Of a stretch of DNA of 64,000 bases, positions 51,932 through 60,827 are shown one piece after another (positions within the stretch are counted from its first letter, which is position 1; each line of letters opens with the position of its first letter). The position numbers and the translations under genes are program-made. The notes under the pieces are model-generated. The model had not been told where the DNA came from and did not search any database. It was given only the letters and a program-made list of their open reading frames with translations. Origin of the DNA: Pseudomonas corrugata (GTDB lineage Bacteria > Pseudomonadota > Gammaproteobacteria > Pseudomonadales > Pseudomonadaceae); NCBI RefSeq assembly GCF_001269905.1, contig NZ_LHVK01000008.1, positions 268,526-332,525 on the forward strand. Direction: 5' to 3'.

Positions 51932-53419
51932 ATGCCTGACTCTCTGCAACTCGTTATCGGGGCCGACCTCGCCGGCCAGCCCATTGAGCAGGCCATGCGC
52001 CTGGCGAACCGTCATGGCCTGATAGCAGGCGCCACGGGAACCGGCAAGACCGTCACTCTGCAGCGCCTGGCCGAAGCCTTCAGCGATGCCGGCGTGGCGG
52101 TGTTCGCGGCGGACATCAAGGGCGACCTGTGTGGACTCGGCGCCGCCGGAAACCCCCAGGGCAAAGTCGCCGAGCGTATTGCCGGCATGCCTTGGCTCAA
52201 GCATGAGCCTCGGGCCTATCCGGTGACCCTGTGGGACGTTCACGGCCAGTCCGGTCATCCGTTGCGCACCACCCTGAGCGAGATGGGGCCGTTGCTGCTC
52301 GGCAGCCTGCTGGAGCTGACTGACAGCCAGCAGGCGGCGCTATACGCCGCGTTCAAGGTGGCGGATCGGGAAGGCCTGCTATTGCTGGATCTCAAGGATC
52401 TGAAGGCCCTGCTCAACCACCTCAAGGACAACCCGGCGCTATTGGGGGACGATGCGGCCCTGATGACCACCGGTTCCAGCCAGGCGCTGTTGCGGCGCTT
52501 GTCCACCCTGGAACAGCAGGGGGGCGATGCTTTGTTCGGCGAACCGGCCTTGCAGCTCGAAGACATCCTGCAGCCGGACAGCGACGGTCGCGGCCGCATT
52601 CACTTGCTGGACGCCAGTCGTCTGGTCCACGAATCGCCCAAGGTCTACGCGACGTTCCTGCTGTGGCTGCTGGCCGAGCTGTTCGAGCAATTGCCCGAAC
52701 GTGGTGATGCGGACAAACCGTTGCTGGCGCTGTTCTTCGATGAGGCGCATCTGCTGTTCGCCGGTACGCCGAAGGCGTTGCAGGAGCGGTTGGAGCAAGT
52801 GGTGCGCCTGATCCGCTCCAAAGGCGTCGGGGTCTACTTTGTCACGCAATCGCCGGGCGACTTGCCAGACGACGTCCTGGCACAGTTGGGATTGCGCATC
52901 CAGCATGGCCTGCGGGCCTTTACCACCAAGGAGCAGAAGTCCCTGCGGGCGGTGGCGGACGGCTTCCGTCCGAACCCGCAGTTCGATGCCTTGACGGTGC
53001 TTACCGAGCTGGGCATCGGCGAGGCCCTGGTGGGCACCTTGCAGGAAAAAGGTACGCCGGAGATGGTCCGGCGCGTGTTGGTGGCGCCACCGCAATCGCG
53101 TATCGGGCCGCTGACCGAGGCCGAGCGCGCCGGATTGATCGCCCGTTCGCCGTTGCAGGGGCGCTACGATAAACCCATAGATCGCGAATCGGCCTATGAA
53201 GTGCTGATGGGACGCAAGGGCCTGGAGCCGCAGACCGAGGTGGTGTCAGGCAAACCGGCGGCCGGGGAGCCGAGCTTTACCGAAAAGGCCGGGGAGTTTC
53301 TCGGCACGGCGGCGGGCCAGGCATTGAAATCGGCGATGCGCCAGGCGGCCAATCAATTGGGGCGGCAGTTGGTGCGGGGGTTGATGGGGTCGTTGCTGGG
53401 AGGCAACAAGCGGCGGTAG
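51932..53419 (+). CDS. HerA-like helicase/ATPase (DUF853)
   Basis: Of 495 residues. A complete P-loop ATPase: Walker A GATGTGKT at residues 33-40, Walker B LLALFFDEAHLLF near 265-277, and the sensor segment YFVTQSPGDLPDDVLAQLG. This is the DUF853 group related to HerA/FtsK motors. A glycine/alanine-rich C-terminal tail (FLGTAAGQALKSAMRQAAN) follows. The ATG at 51932 has an AGGTGA site. It is monocistronic. DNA translocation or remodelling is the likely role, but no NurA-type nuclease partner is adjacent. Confidence 0.85.
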   Translation: MPDSLQLVIGADLAGQPIEQAMRLANRHGLIAGATGTGKTVTLQRLAEAFSDAGVAVFAADIKGDLCGLGAAGNPQGKVAERIAGMPWLKHEPRAYPVTLWDVHGQSGHPLRTTLSEMGPLLLGSLLELTDSQQAALYAAFKVADREGLLLLDLKDLKALLNHLKDNPALLGDDAALMTTGSSQALLRRLSTLEQQGGDALFGEPALQLEDILQPDSDGRGRIHLLDASRLVHESPKVYATFLLWLLAELFEQLPERGDADKPLLALFFDEAHLLFAGTPKALQERLEQVVRLIRSKGVGVYFVTQSPGDLPDDVLAQLGLRIQHGLRAFTTKEQKSLRAVADGFRPNPQFDALTVLTELGIGEALVGTLQEKGTPEMVRRVLVAPPQSRIGPLTEAERAGLIARSPLQGRYDKPIDRESAYEVLMGRKGLEPQTEVVSGKPAAGEPSFTEKAGEFLGTAAGQALKSAMRQAANQLGRQLVRGLMGSLLGGNKRR

Positions 53420-53440
53420 CTCAAGAACCGAGTCGCTTCC

Positions 53441-53523
53441 TTCGCGAGCAAGCCCGCTCCCACAATGACCGCATTCTTCCTGACGAAACTCGGTAAGTTG
53501 TGGGAGCGGGCTTGCTCGCGAAG
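53441..53523. repeat. Inverted REP pair, family B variant
   Basis: Inverted copies (53441-53466 and 53499-53523) with core TTCGCGAGCAAGCCCGCTCC, between the HerA-like gene and the convergent dciA. Confidence 0.8.
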
Positions 53524-53553
53524 AGGGCCTTATATCCAACAGAGATACTCAGG

Positions 53554-54009
53554 TCAGGGCTTGGCCCTGGCATGGGCCGCCAACCGCTCCAGCGCTGCCC
53601 GCAGGCTCGGGTCGCTGATGCCGTCCGCGGTGGCCTGGATGGTTTCGGCGGCGTCGGTGGACAGGTCCAGGGTATGCCCCTTGGCCCCGACCTGTACGGT
53701 GGGTGGCTGTACCTTGAAGAGAATCCGCGTCAGGCTGGCAAACTCTTCGAACGCCTGCAATTGACGCAACAGGCGCTTCTGCTGGTAGCGCAGGCGCGTG
53801 GCCCAATGGCCATCCGTAACGATCAACAGCAAGCTGCCTTCGCGCCAGGACGCCACGTGGCAGTGTTCGCGCGCGGCGGGTTGCAACTGGCTGTCCAGCA
53901 GGCGTTGCAGATGACCCAGGCGCTTGGCGTGGCCGAAGATGGCTTTCAGCGGTTTGGCTTCGCGCAACAGAACGGCTGGAGCCTTGGCTGGGAGGGGGCG
54001 GAAGGCCAT
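53554..54009 (-). CDS. dciA: DciA, replicative helicase loader (DUF721)
   Basis: Of 151 residues with the KH-like DUF721 domain in the N-terminal ~100 residues (HLQRLLDSQLQPAAREHCHVA, then LLLIVTDGHWATRLRYQQ). DciA proteins load the DnaB helicase in bacteria lacking DnaC/DnaI; the P. aeruginosa protein, also located next to secA, is the reference. The start at 54009 is chosen because the upstream extension (to 54099) lacks family features. It is divergent from secA with a 307-bp gap. The C-terminal ~45 residues are less conserved. Confidence 0.85.
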   Translation of the reverse strand: MAFRPLPAKAPAVLLREAKPLKAIFGHAKRLGHLQRLLDSQLQPAAREHCHVASWREGSLLLIVTDGHWATRLRYQQKRLLRQLQAFEEFASLTRILFKVQPPTVQVGAKGHTLDLSTDAAETIQATADGISDPSLRAALERLAAHARAKP

Positions 54010-54316
54010 GAACGAATACCGCGAGTGACAGAGGCGCCATGGTAGCAGAAAGCGCCGGGTAAGCCTCGACCCTGCCGGTCGATAGCCGTTTGCTGACACA
54101 AACAGAGGGAACTTATGCGCTTTGTGGGTTGATCTTCGCGTAAAAGCCCTTATTTTAGGAAGGCCCCGTCACAGCGCTGTGCCAGCATCGTGGAATAACG
54201 CCACTTTCCTCACCATCGTTTCCGGGTAGAATGCTCGTTCGCATGCGGCCATGAGGGCTGCACGGGCGACTCACGGGGCCGCCCTCCATCCCTTTAGTGT
54301 GGAAGATCCTGCCGAT
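54010..54316. other. Divergent dciA-secA promoter region
   Basis: A TAGAAT -10 candidate for secA lies at 54227-54232 with a poor -35 (CTTTCC region), giving a leader of about 80 bases. No SecM-type leader peptide with a recognisable arrest motif is visible. Nothing else is supported. Confidence 0.4.
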
Positions 54317-57058
54317 ATGTTTGCGCCTTTGTTAAAGAAACTCTTTGGAAGCAAGAACGAGCGTGAAGTCAAGCGCATGCTCAAGACGGTACAGATCGTC
54401 AATGCCTTCGAAGAGCAAATGGTGGCCCTTTCGGACGATCAGTTACGCGCCAAGACTGCCGAATTCAAGGACCGCATCGCCAAGGGGGAAACCCTCGACC
54501 AGCTCCTGCCCGAAGCCTTTGCGGTGGCCCGCGAAGCCGGCAAGCGGGTCATGGGCATGCGCCACTTCGACGTCCAGTTGATCGGCGGCATGACCTTGCA
54601 CGAAGGCAAGATTGCCGAAATGCGCACTGGTGAAGGCAAGACCCTGGTGGCGACCCTGGGCGTCTACCTCAACGCGCTGTCCGGCAAGGGCGTGCACGTG
54701 GTGACGGTCAACGACTACCTGGCCCGCCGCGACGCCAACTGGATGCGCCCGCTGTATGAATTCCTCGGGCTGACCGTCGGCGTGGTCACGCCGTTCCAGC
54801 CGCCGGAAGAGAAGCGTGCCGCCTATGCTGCCGACATCACCTACGGCACCAACAACGAATTCGGTTTCGACTACCTGCGCGACAACATGGCATTCAGCCT
54901 GGAAGAAAAATTCCAGCGTGAGCTCAATTTCGCGGTCATCGACGAAGTCGACTCCATCCTCATCGACGAAGCCCGTACCCCGCTGATCATTTCCGGTCAG
55001 GCCGAGGACAGCTCCAAGCTGTACATGGAGATCAACAAACTGATCCCGCAGCTTAAGCTGCACGTCGAGGAAGTCGAAGGCGAAGTGACCCAGGAGGGTC
55101 ACTTCACCGTTGACGAGAAGACCCGTCAGGTCGAACTCAACGAAGCCGGCCACCAATACATCGAGGAAGTGCTGACCCGCGTCGGCCTGCTGGCCGAAGG
55201 CGAAAGCCTGTATTCGGCTCATAACCTGGGCCTGCTGACCCACGTCTATGCCGGTCTGCGTGCCCATAAGCTCTTCCATCGCAACGTCGAATACATTGTG
55301 CAGGACGGCCAGGTCGTGCTGGTCGACGAGCACACCGGTCGTACCATGCCGGGCCGTCGCCTGTCCGAAGGCCTGCACCAGGCCATCGAAGCCAAGGAAG
55401 GCCTGAACATCCAGGCCGAGAGCCAGACACTGGCCTCGACCACCTTCCAGAACTACTTCCGCCTGTACAACAAGCTGTCCGGCATGACCGGTACCGCCGA
55501 CACCGAAGCGTTCGAGTTCCACCAGATCTATGGTCTGCAAGTGGTGGTGATCCCGACGAACAAGCCGCTGGCGCGTAAAGACTACAACGACCTGGTGTTC
55601 CTGACCGCCGAAGAGAAGTACGCGGCGATCATCAACGACATCAAGGACGGCATGGCCCAGGGGCGTCCGATCCTGGTGGGTACCGCCACCATCGAAACCT
55701 CCGAGCACATGTCCGCATTGCTCAACAAGGAAGGTATCGAGCACAAGGTTCTCAACGCCAAGTTCCACGAGAAGGAAGCCGAGATCATCGCCCAGGCCGG
55801 TCGCCCGGGGGCGCTGACCATCGCCACCAACATGGCCGGGCGTGGTACCGACATCCTGCTGGGCGGCAACTGGGAAGTGGAAGTTGCTTCCCTGGACAAC
55901 CCGACACCTGAGCAGATCGCGCAGATCAAGGCCGACTGGCAGAAGCGTCACCAGCAGGTGCTTGAGTCCGGTGGTCTGCAGGTGATCGCTTCCGAGCGTC
56001 ATGAGTCGCGCCGTATCGACAACCAGTTGCGTGGCCGTGCCGGTCGCCAGGGTGACGCCGGTTCCAGCCGCTTCTACCTGTCCCTGGAAGACAGCCTGAT
56101 GCGTATCTTCGCCTCTGACCGGGTGAAAAACTTCATGAAGGCCCTGGGCATGCAGCCAGGCGAAGCAATCGAACACCGCATGGTGACGAACGCCATCGAG
56201 AAGGCCCAGCGCAAGGTCGAGGGGCGCAACTTCGATATCCGCAAGCAATTGCTCGAGTTCGACGACGTCAACAACGAACAGCGTAAAGTGATCTATCACA
56301 TGCGTAACAGTTTGTTGGCTGCCGACAACATCGGCGACACCATCGCCGACTTCCGCCAGGAAGTGCTCGATGCAACCGTCAGCTCCCATATTCCACCGCA
56401 GTCGCTGCCGGAGCAGTGGGACATCGCGGGCCTGGAAGCTGCATTGCGCAGCGACTTTGGCGTGTCGTTGCCGATCCAGCAATGGCTCGACGAAGACGAC
56501 CACCTGTACGAAGAAACCCTGCGCGAGAAACTGCTGGCCGAACTGATTGCCGCGTACAACGAGAAGGAAGATCAGGCCGGTGCCGAAGCGCTGCGCTCCT
56601 TCGAGAAGCAGATCGTGCTGCGGGTACTGGACGACCTGTGGAAAGACCACCTGTCGACCATGGATCACCTGCGTCACGGTATCCATTTGCGCGGTTACGC
56701 CCAGAAGAACCCGAAGCAGGAATACAAGCGTGAGTCCTTCACCTTGTTCTCCGAGCTGCTGGATTCGATCAAGCGCGACTCGATCCGCGTGCTGTCCCAC
56801 GTTCAGGTTCGTCGCGAAGACCCGGCCGAAGAGGAAGCCCGACTGCGTCAGGAAGCCGAGGCCCTGGCCGCACGCATGCAGTTCGAACACGCCGAGGCCC
56901 CAGGCCTGGAAGTGTCCCAGGCCCAGGAAGAAGGGAGCGATGTGGATGTCGCCCTGGCGACCGCGCCGGTGCGCAACGAGCAGAAGCTGGGCCGTAATGA
57001 GCTGTGTTATTGCGGTTCGGGCAAGAAATACAAGCATTGCCACGGGCAGATCCAGTAA
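54317..57058 (+). CDS. secA: Preprotein translocase ATPase SecA
   Basis: Motor of the Sec export pathway, 913 residues. NBD1 with Walker [11 protein letters not shown] (about 102-111) and Walker [22 protein letters not shown], then the preprotein-binding domain, NBD2 ([16 protein letters not shown]), the helical scaffold and wing, and the C-terminal zinc motif [13 protein letters not shown], which binds SecB and lipids. The ATG at 54317 begins the family N-terminus [25 protein letters not shown] helix; the longer frame upstream would add 22 unrelated residues. It ends in a strong terminator before argJ. Confidence 0.98.
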   Translation: MFAPLLKKLFGSKNEREVKRMLKTVQIVNAFEEQMVALSDDQLRAKTAEFKDRIAKGETLDQLLPEAFAVAREAGKRVMGMRHFDVQLIGGMTLHEGKIAEMRTGEGKTLVATLGVYLNALSGKGVHVVTVNDYLARRDANWMRPLYEFLGLTVGVVTPFQPPEEKRAAYAADITYGTNNEFGFDYLRDNMAFSLEEKFQRELNFAVIDEVDSILIDEARTPLIISGQAEDSSKLYMEINKLIPQLKLHVEEVEGEVTQEGHFTVDEKTRQVELNEAGHQYIEEVLTRVGLLAEGESLYSAHNLGLLTHVYAGLRAHKLFHRNVEYIVQDGQVVLVDEHTGRTMPGRRLSEGLHQAIEAKEGLNIQAESQTLASTTFQNYFRLYNKLSGMTGTADTEAFEFHQIYGLQVVVIPTNKPLARKDYNDLVFLTAEEKYAAIINDIKDGMAQGRPILVGTATIETSEHMSALLNKEGIEHKVLNAKFHEKEAEIIAQAGRPGALTIATNMAGRGTDILLGGNWEVEVASLDNPTPEQIAQIKADWQKRHQQVLESGGLQVIASERHESRRIDNQLRGRAGRQGDAGSSRFYLSLEDSLMRIFASDRVKNFMKALGMQPGEAIEHRMVTNAIEKAQRKVEGRNFDIRKQLLEFDDVNNEQRKVIYHMRNSLLAADNIGDTIADFRQEVLDATVSSHIPPQSLPEQWDIAGLEAALRSDFGVSLPIQQWLDEDDHLYEETLREKLLAELIAAYNEKEDQAGAEALRSFEKQIVLRVLDDLWKDHLSTMDHLRHGIHLRGYAQKNPKQEYKRESFTLFSELLDSIKRDSIRVLSHVQVRREDPAEEEARLRQEAEALAARMQFEHAEAPGLEVSQAQEEGSDVDVALATAPVRNEQKLGRNELCYCGSGKKYKHCHGQIQ

Positions 57059-57085
57059 CGCCCGTCTCAAACGCTGAACGACCCG

Positions 57086-57118
57086 CGCCGCGACAGGCCA
57101 CCTCTGTCGCGGCGTTTT
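57086..57118 (+). terminator. Rho-independent terminator of secA
   Basis: Perfect 11-bp stem CGCCGCGACAG / CTGTCGCGGCG (57086-57096 with 57104-57114) followed by TTTT, 28 bp after the secA stop. Confidence 0.9.
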
Positions 57119-57158
57119 GCCATTTGATTCAGACATACATTTATTGAGGAGCGCATTC

Positions 57159-58376
57159 ATGGCTGTTGGTCTTGGTCCGTTGCCAACGTTGCACCCGGTT
57201 GCCGGTTTTGAACTCGGTATCGCCTCGGCGGGCATCAAGCGCCCCGGGCGCAAGGACGTGGTGGTCATGCGTTGTGCCGAAGGTTCGACGGTTGCCGGCG
57301 TGTTCACCCTCAACGCCTTTTGCGCAGCACCGGTCATCCTGGCCAAGCAACGTGTCCAGGGGGCGGTGCGCTACCTGTTGACCAACACTGGCAATGCCAA
57401 CGCTGGCACCGGAGCTCCGGGCCTGGCCGCCGCCGAGCGCACCTGCGCCAAGCTGGCCGAGTTGACCGGTGTCGATGCCGCCCAGGTGCTGCCGTACTCC
57501 ACAGGGGTGATCGGTGAGCCGCTGCCGGTCGAGAAGATCGAAGGGGCGCTGCAGGCCGCCCTCGATGATCTGTCGGAAAACAACTGGGCCGCCGCCGCCA
57601 CCGGCATCATGACCACCGACACCCTGCCCAAGGGCGCGAGCCGTCAGTTCCAGCACGACGGCGTGACGGTCACTGTCACCGGCATCAGCAAGGGCGCCGG
57701 CATGATCCGGCCGAACATGGCGACCATGCTCGGCTACATCGCGACTGACGCCAAAGTTTCCCGCCAGGTGCTGCAGGACCTGATGCTCGACGGCGCCAAC
57801 AAATCGTTCAACCGCATCACCATCGACGGCGATACGTCGACCAACGACTGCTGCATGCTGATCGCCACCGGCAAGGCCAACCTGCCGGAAATCACCGAAG
57901 CCAGCGGCCCGCTCTTTGCGGCGCTGAAGCAGGCGGTGTTCGAGGTGTGCATGGAAGTGGCCCAGGCCATCGTCCGTGACGGCGAAGGTGCGACCAAGTT
58001 CGTGACCGTGCAGGTCAACGGTGGTGGCAATCATCAGGAGTGCCTGGATGTCGGCTACACCGTGGCGCACTCGCCGCTGATCAAGACCGCGCTGTTCGCC
58101 TCGGACCCGAACTGGGGCCGGATCCTCGCTGCCGTCGGCCGTGCCGGCGTGCCGGACCTGGACGTGAGCAAGATCGACGTGTTTCTCGGCGAAGTCTGCA
58201 TCGCAAGCAAAGGCGCCCGCGCCGCAACCTATACCGAAGCCCAAGGGGCGGCGGTGATGCAACAGGAAGAAATCACCATCCGCATCGAACTGGGGCGTGG
58301 TGATTGCAGCGAGACGATCTGGACCACCGACCTGTCCCATGAGTATGTGAAGATCAACGCCGAGTACCGGACTTAA
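57159..58376 (+). CDS. argJ: Bifunctional ornithine acetyltransferase/N-acetylglutamate synthase
   Basis: Transfers the acetyl group of N-acetylornithine to glutamate in the cyclic arginine pathway and can also make N-acetylglutamate from acetyl-CoA. Of 405 residues. The precursor cleaves itself in the motif [14 protein letters not shown], between Ala and Thr, freeing the catalytic threonine of the beta chain. Other conserved stretches are [14 protein letters not shown] and [15 protein letters not shown]. The ATG at 57159 follows a GAGGAG site; an earlier frame adds 14 residues within the secA terminator region. Placement after secA matches P. aeruginosa. Confidence 0.96.
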   Translation: MAVGLGPLPTLHPVAGFELGIASAGIKRPGRKDVVVMRCAEGSTVAGVFTLNAFCAAPVILAKQRVQGAVRYLLTNTGNANAGTGAPGLAAAERTCAKLAELTGVDAAQVLPYSTGVIGEPLPVEKIEGALQAALDDLSENNWAAAATGIMTTDTLPKGASRQFQHDGVTVTVTGISKGAGMIRPNMATMLGYIATDAKVSRQVLQDLMLDGANKSFNRITIDGDTSTNDCCMLIATGKANLPEITEASGPLFAALKQAVFEVCMEVAQAIVRDGEGATKFVTVQVNGGGNHQECLDVGYTVAHSPLIKTALFASDPNWGRILAAVGRAGVPDLDVSKIDVFLGEVCIASKGARAATYTEAQGAAVMQQEEITIRIELGRGDCSETIWTTDLSHEYVKINAEYRT

Positions 58377-58400
58377 CAAGGCTTGGGGCCGAGTTGCGCT

Positions 58401-58498
58401 GTCGCGAGCAGGCTCGCTCCCACAGGGGATTTGTGCTGGAAACAGGCTTATGCCAGCCTGCAGATATCCTTGTGGGAGCGAGCCTGCTCGCGATGGCG
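58401..58498. repeat. Inverted REP pair, family B
   Basis: Inverted copies of GCGAGCAGGCTCGCTCCCAC at 58401-58425 and 58470-58498, between argJ and the GST gene. Confidence 0.85.
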
Positions 58499-58549
58499 TC
58501 GGAACAGACCTGTACTATTTCTGAATAACCACAAGAAAGGACTCCAGAC

Positions 58550-59182
58550 ATGAGCCTGCACCTGATCATCGGCGACAAGAGAATATCCTCCTGGTCCCTG
58601 CGCGCCGCGCTGGCCCTGGACTTGACCGGTGCGAAGTACACCGAAGAGCTGGTCAGGCTCTTTCAACCCGACACCCGGGAGAAACTGCTCAAGTATTCGG
58701 CCACCGCCAAGGTCCCGCTGCTCCAGACCGAAAAGGGGGTCATCGCCGACTCCCTGGCGATTGCCGAGTACCTGGCCGAACAGTTTCCCGACGCCGGCCT
58801 TTGGCCCAAGGATGTGTTCGCCCGGGCACAGGCGCGTTCGGCTTGTGCGCAAATGCACAGTGGTTTCTTTGCACTGCGCAGCAACATGCCATTTGACCTG
58901 GCCCATGACGCGCCGCTGTCGCCCGTGCCGGCTGATGTCCAGTTGGAAGTCGAGCGGATGGTGGCGTTGTGGGCTGAGTGCCGTGCCGTGGCGACTGAAG
59001 CCGGTCCGTACCTGTTTGGCTCCCTGAGCCTGGCGGACGCGTTTTTTGCGCCGGTCGCCGTGCGCCTGCGTACCTATCAGGTGGAACTGCCAGAGGTCGA
59101 TGCGGCCTATGTTGAAACCCTTTACCAATGGCCGGCGTTCAAGGCGTGGCAACAGGCCGGTCTGGAGGAAACAGCGCGGTGA
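58550..59182 (+). CDS. Glutathione S-transferase family protein
   Basis: Of 210 residues: an N-terminal thioredoxin-like domain (IGDKRISSWSLRAALAL; cis-proline in AKVPLL; glutathione-contact ADSLAIAEYL) and a C-terminal all-helical domain. It may detoxify electrophiles or reduce disulphides; substrate unknown. A good AAGGA ribosome binding site precedes the ATG. The stop overlaps the next GTG start by 4 bp (GTGA), coupling it to mutT. Confidence 0.9.
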   Translation: MSLHLIIGDKRISSWSLRAALALDLTGAKYTEELVRLFQPDTREKLLKYSATAKVPLLQTEKGVIADSLAIAEYLAEQFPDAGLWPKDVFARAQARSACAQMHSGFFALRSNMPFDLAHDAPLSPVPADVQLEVERMVALWAECRAVATEAGPYLFGSLSLADAFFAPVAVRLRTYQVELPEVDAAYVETLYQWPAFKAWQQAGLEETAR

Positions 59183-60123
59183 AACGAGTACACGTAGCGG
59201 CGGCGGTCATTCGTGACGCCGCCGGCAAGATCCTCATCGCCCGGCGTGCCGATACCCAGCACCAGGGTGGCCTTTGGGAATTTCCCGGTGGCAAGGTTGA
59301 AGCTGGCGAGTCCGTCGAGACGGCTCTTGCCCGGGAGCTTCATGAGGAGCTGGGGATTATGGTCGACGCCGCTCGGCCGTTGATCAAGGTGCGTCACGAT
59401 TACCCGGACAAGCAGGTCTTGCTGGATGTCTGGGAAGTCTCGGCGTTCTCCGGCGAACCCCATGGTGCCGAAGGGCAACCGCTGGCCTGGGTCACGGCAC
59501 GCGATCTTGCCAATCATGAGTTTCCGGCAGCCAACCAGCCGATCGTTGCCGCGGCTCGTTTGCCCGGCGACTACCTGATCACCCCGGAAGGCCTTGAAAC
59601 ACCGGCCCTGTTACGGGGCATGCAAAAGGCTATCGCGGGCGGAATCAAGCTGGTCCAGTTGCGGGCGCCCAATGGCTACGATCCGCAGTACCGTGATCTG
59701 GCGGTAGATGCGGTGGGTTTGTGTGCCGGCAAGGCTCAGTTGATGCTCAAGGGACCGTTCGAATGGCTGGGGGACTTTCCTTCCGCCGGTTGGCACGTCA
59801 CCGCCGCGCAACTGCGCAAGCATGCGGCGGCCGGTCGCCCGTTTGGCAAGGACCGCTGGCTGGCGGCATCCTGCCACAGCGCCGAGGAGCTCTCCCTGGC
59901 GCAGCAGATGGATGTGGACTTCGTGACGCTTTCGCCCGTGCAACCAACCCAGACTCACCCCGAGGCCCAGCCATTGGGTTGGGCGGAGGCTGTGCGGCTG
60001 ATCGAGGGCTTCAACCGGCCGGTGTATCTGTTGGGCGGGGTGGGGCCTGCCGAACGGCAGAAGGCCTGGGAGGCGGGAGCGCAAGGTGTGGCGGGGATTC
60101 GGGCGTTCTGGCCAGAGGCTTGA
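59179..60123 (+). CDS. mutT: MutT-type Nudix hydrolase fused to a thiamine-phosphate-synthase-like domain
   Basis: Of 314 residues. The N-terminal ~130 residues are MutT with a complete Nudix box (GKVEAGESVETALARELHEE, then LGI), expected to remove 8-oxo-dGTP and prevent transversions. Residues ~150-314 form a ThiE/TenI-like barrel (KLVQLRAPNGYDPQYRDLA; FVTLSPVQPTQTHP; LLGGVGPAE). Its substrate motifs are altered (QLRA instead of the usual QLRxK), so thiamine-phosphate synthase activity is doubtful. The fusion is regular in pseudomonads. The start is the GTG overlapping the GST stop. Confidence 0.9.
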   Translation: MKRVHVAAAVIRDAAGKILIARRADTQHQGGLWEFPGGKVEAGESVETALARELHEELGIMVDAARPLIKVRHDYPDKQVLLDVWEVSAFSGEPHGAEGQPLAWVTARDLANHEFPAANQPIVAAARLPGDYLITPEGLETPALLRGMQKAIAGGIKLVQLRAPNGYDPQYRDLAVDAVGLCAGKAQLMLKGPFEWLGDFPSAGWHVTAAQLRKHAAAGRPFGKDRWLAASCHSAEELSLAQQMDVDFVTLSPVQPTQTHPEAQPLGWAEAVRLIEGFNRPVYLLGGVGPAERQKAWEAGAQGVAGIRAFWPEA

Positions 60124-60145
60124 TTCTGTGGTGTAAACGCTGACG

Positions 60146-60227
60146 CCATCGCGAGCAGGCTCGCTCCCACAGGGGATCGCATTCAACCTGCGATCAGCTA
60201 TGGGAGCGAGCCTGCTCGCGATGGCGT
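60146..60227. repeat. Inverted REP pair, family B
   Basis: Inverted copies of CCATCGCGAGCAGGCTCGCT plus CCCACAGG at 60146-60174 and 60200-60227, between convergent mutT and the adenosyltransferase gene. Confidence 0.85.
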
Positions 60228-60243
60228 CCTCACAGACGACGGA

Positions 60244-60825
60244 TCACTCCCCAGGCTTGGCCGCCGCCACCCAAAGCACCTCCGCCACCCCCTGGTGCCG
60301 GGCAATCAGCCGTGCCGCCACGAACAACAGATCCGATAACCGATTGATATAGGCCAATCCTGGCCCGGCCAGCGGCTCGACGGCGTTCAATTGCTGGCAA
60401 CGGCGTTCGGCGCCACGGGCCAGGCTACGGCAGACGTGGGCCTGGGCCACCAGAATCGAGCCGCCGGGCAGGATGAAGTTCTCCAGCGGCCCCAGCTCCT
60501 CATTCCACAGATCGATCGCCGCTTCCAGTCGCTCGACTTCCTCTGTGGTCAGTGCCTGATAGGCCGGCATCGCCAGTTCTCCGCCGAGGTCGAACAATCG
60601 ATGCTGACAGGGCGCCAACACTTCGATGATCTCCCTTAGCGCCGGGTATCGGCTCGCCTCATCGGCGAGCCCCGCCAGCAGCAATCCCAGTTGGCTGTTC
60701 AGGCTATCGACTTCGCCGATGGCCTCGACCCGCGGGTGGTCCTTAGCCACACGACGACCATCGCCCAACCCGGTTTCACCCTTGTCGCCGGTGCGGGTGT
60801 AAATCTTCGACAGGCGAAAGCCCAT
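60244..60825 (-). CDS. Cob(I)alamin adenosyltransferase, PduO type
   Basis: Of 193 residues. Transfers the 5'-deoxyadenosyl group of ATP to cob(I)alamin to form coenzyme B12. The N-terminal ATP-binding motif is KIYTRTGDKGETGLGDG, and the second signature is around FILPGGSILVAQAHVCRSLARGAER, residues ~120-145 (given here for position). Arg and Asp/Glu residues of the trimer interface (INRLSDLLFVAAR) are present. The start at 60825 is fixed by the family N-terminus. It begins 2 bp after the sensor kinase stop, so the two genes are probably one transcript. The B12 pathway itself is not in the window. Confidence 0.92.
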   Translation of the reverse strand: MGFRLSKIYTRTGDKGETGLGDGRRVAKDHPRVEAIGEVDSLNSQLGLLLAGLADEASRYPALREIIEVLAPCQHRLFDLGGELAMPAYQALTTEEVERLEAAIDLWNEELGPLENFILPGGSILVAQAHVCRSLARGAERRCQQLNAVEPLAGPGLAYINRLSDLLFVAARLIARHQGVAEVLWVAAAKPGE

Positions 60826-60827
60826 GC

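Noticed and set aside
54443..57346. A 967-codon open frame antisense to secA
   Set aside because: SecA on the plus strand is unmistakable. The opposite frame is open only because of GC-rich codon bias and encodes no recognisable domain.
57141..58379. A 412-codon frame antisense to argJ
   Set aside because: Same GC-bias effect; argJ is complete on the other strand with its self-cleavage motif.
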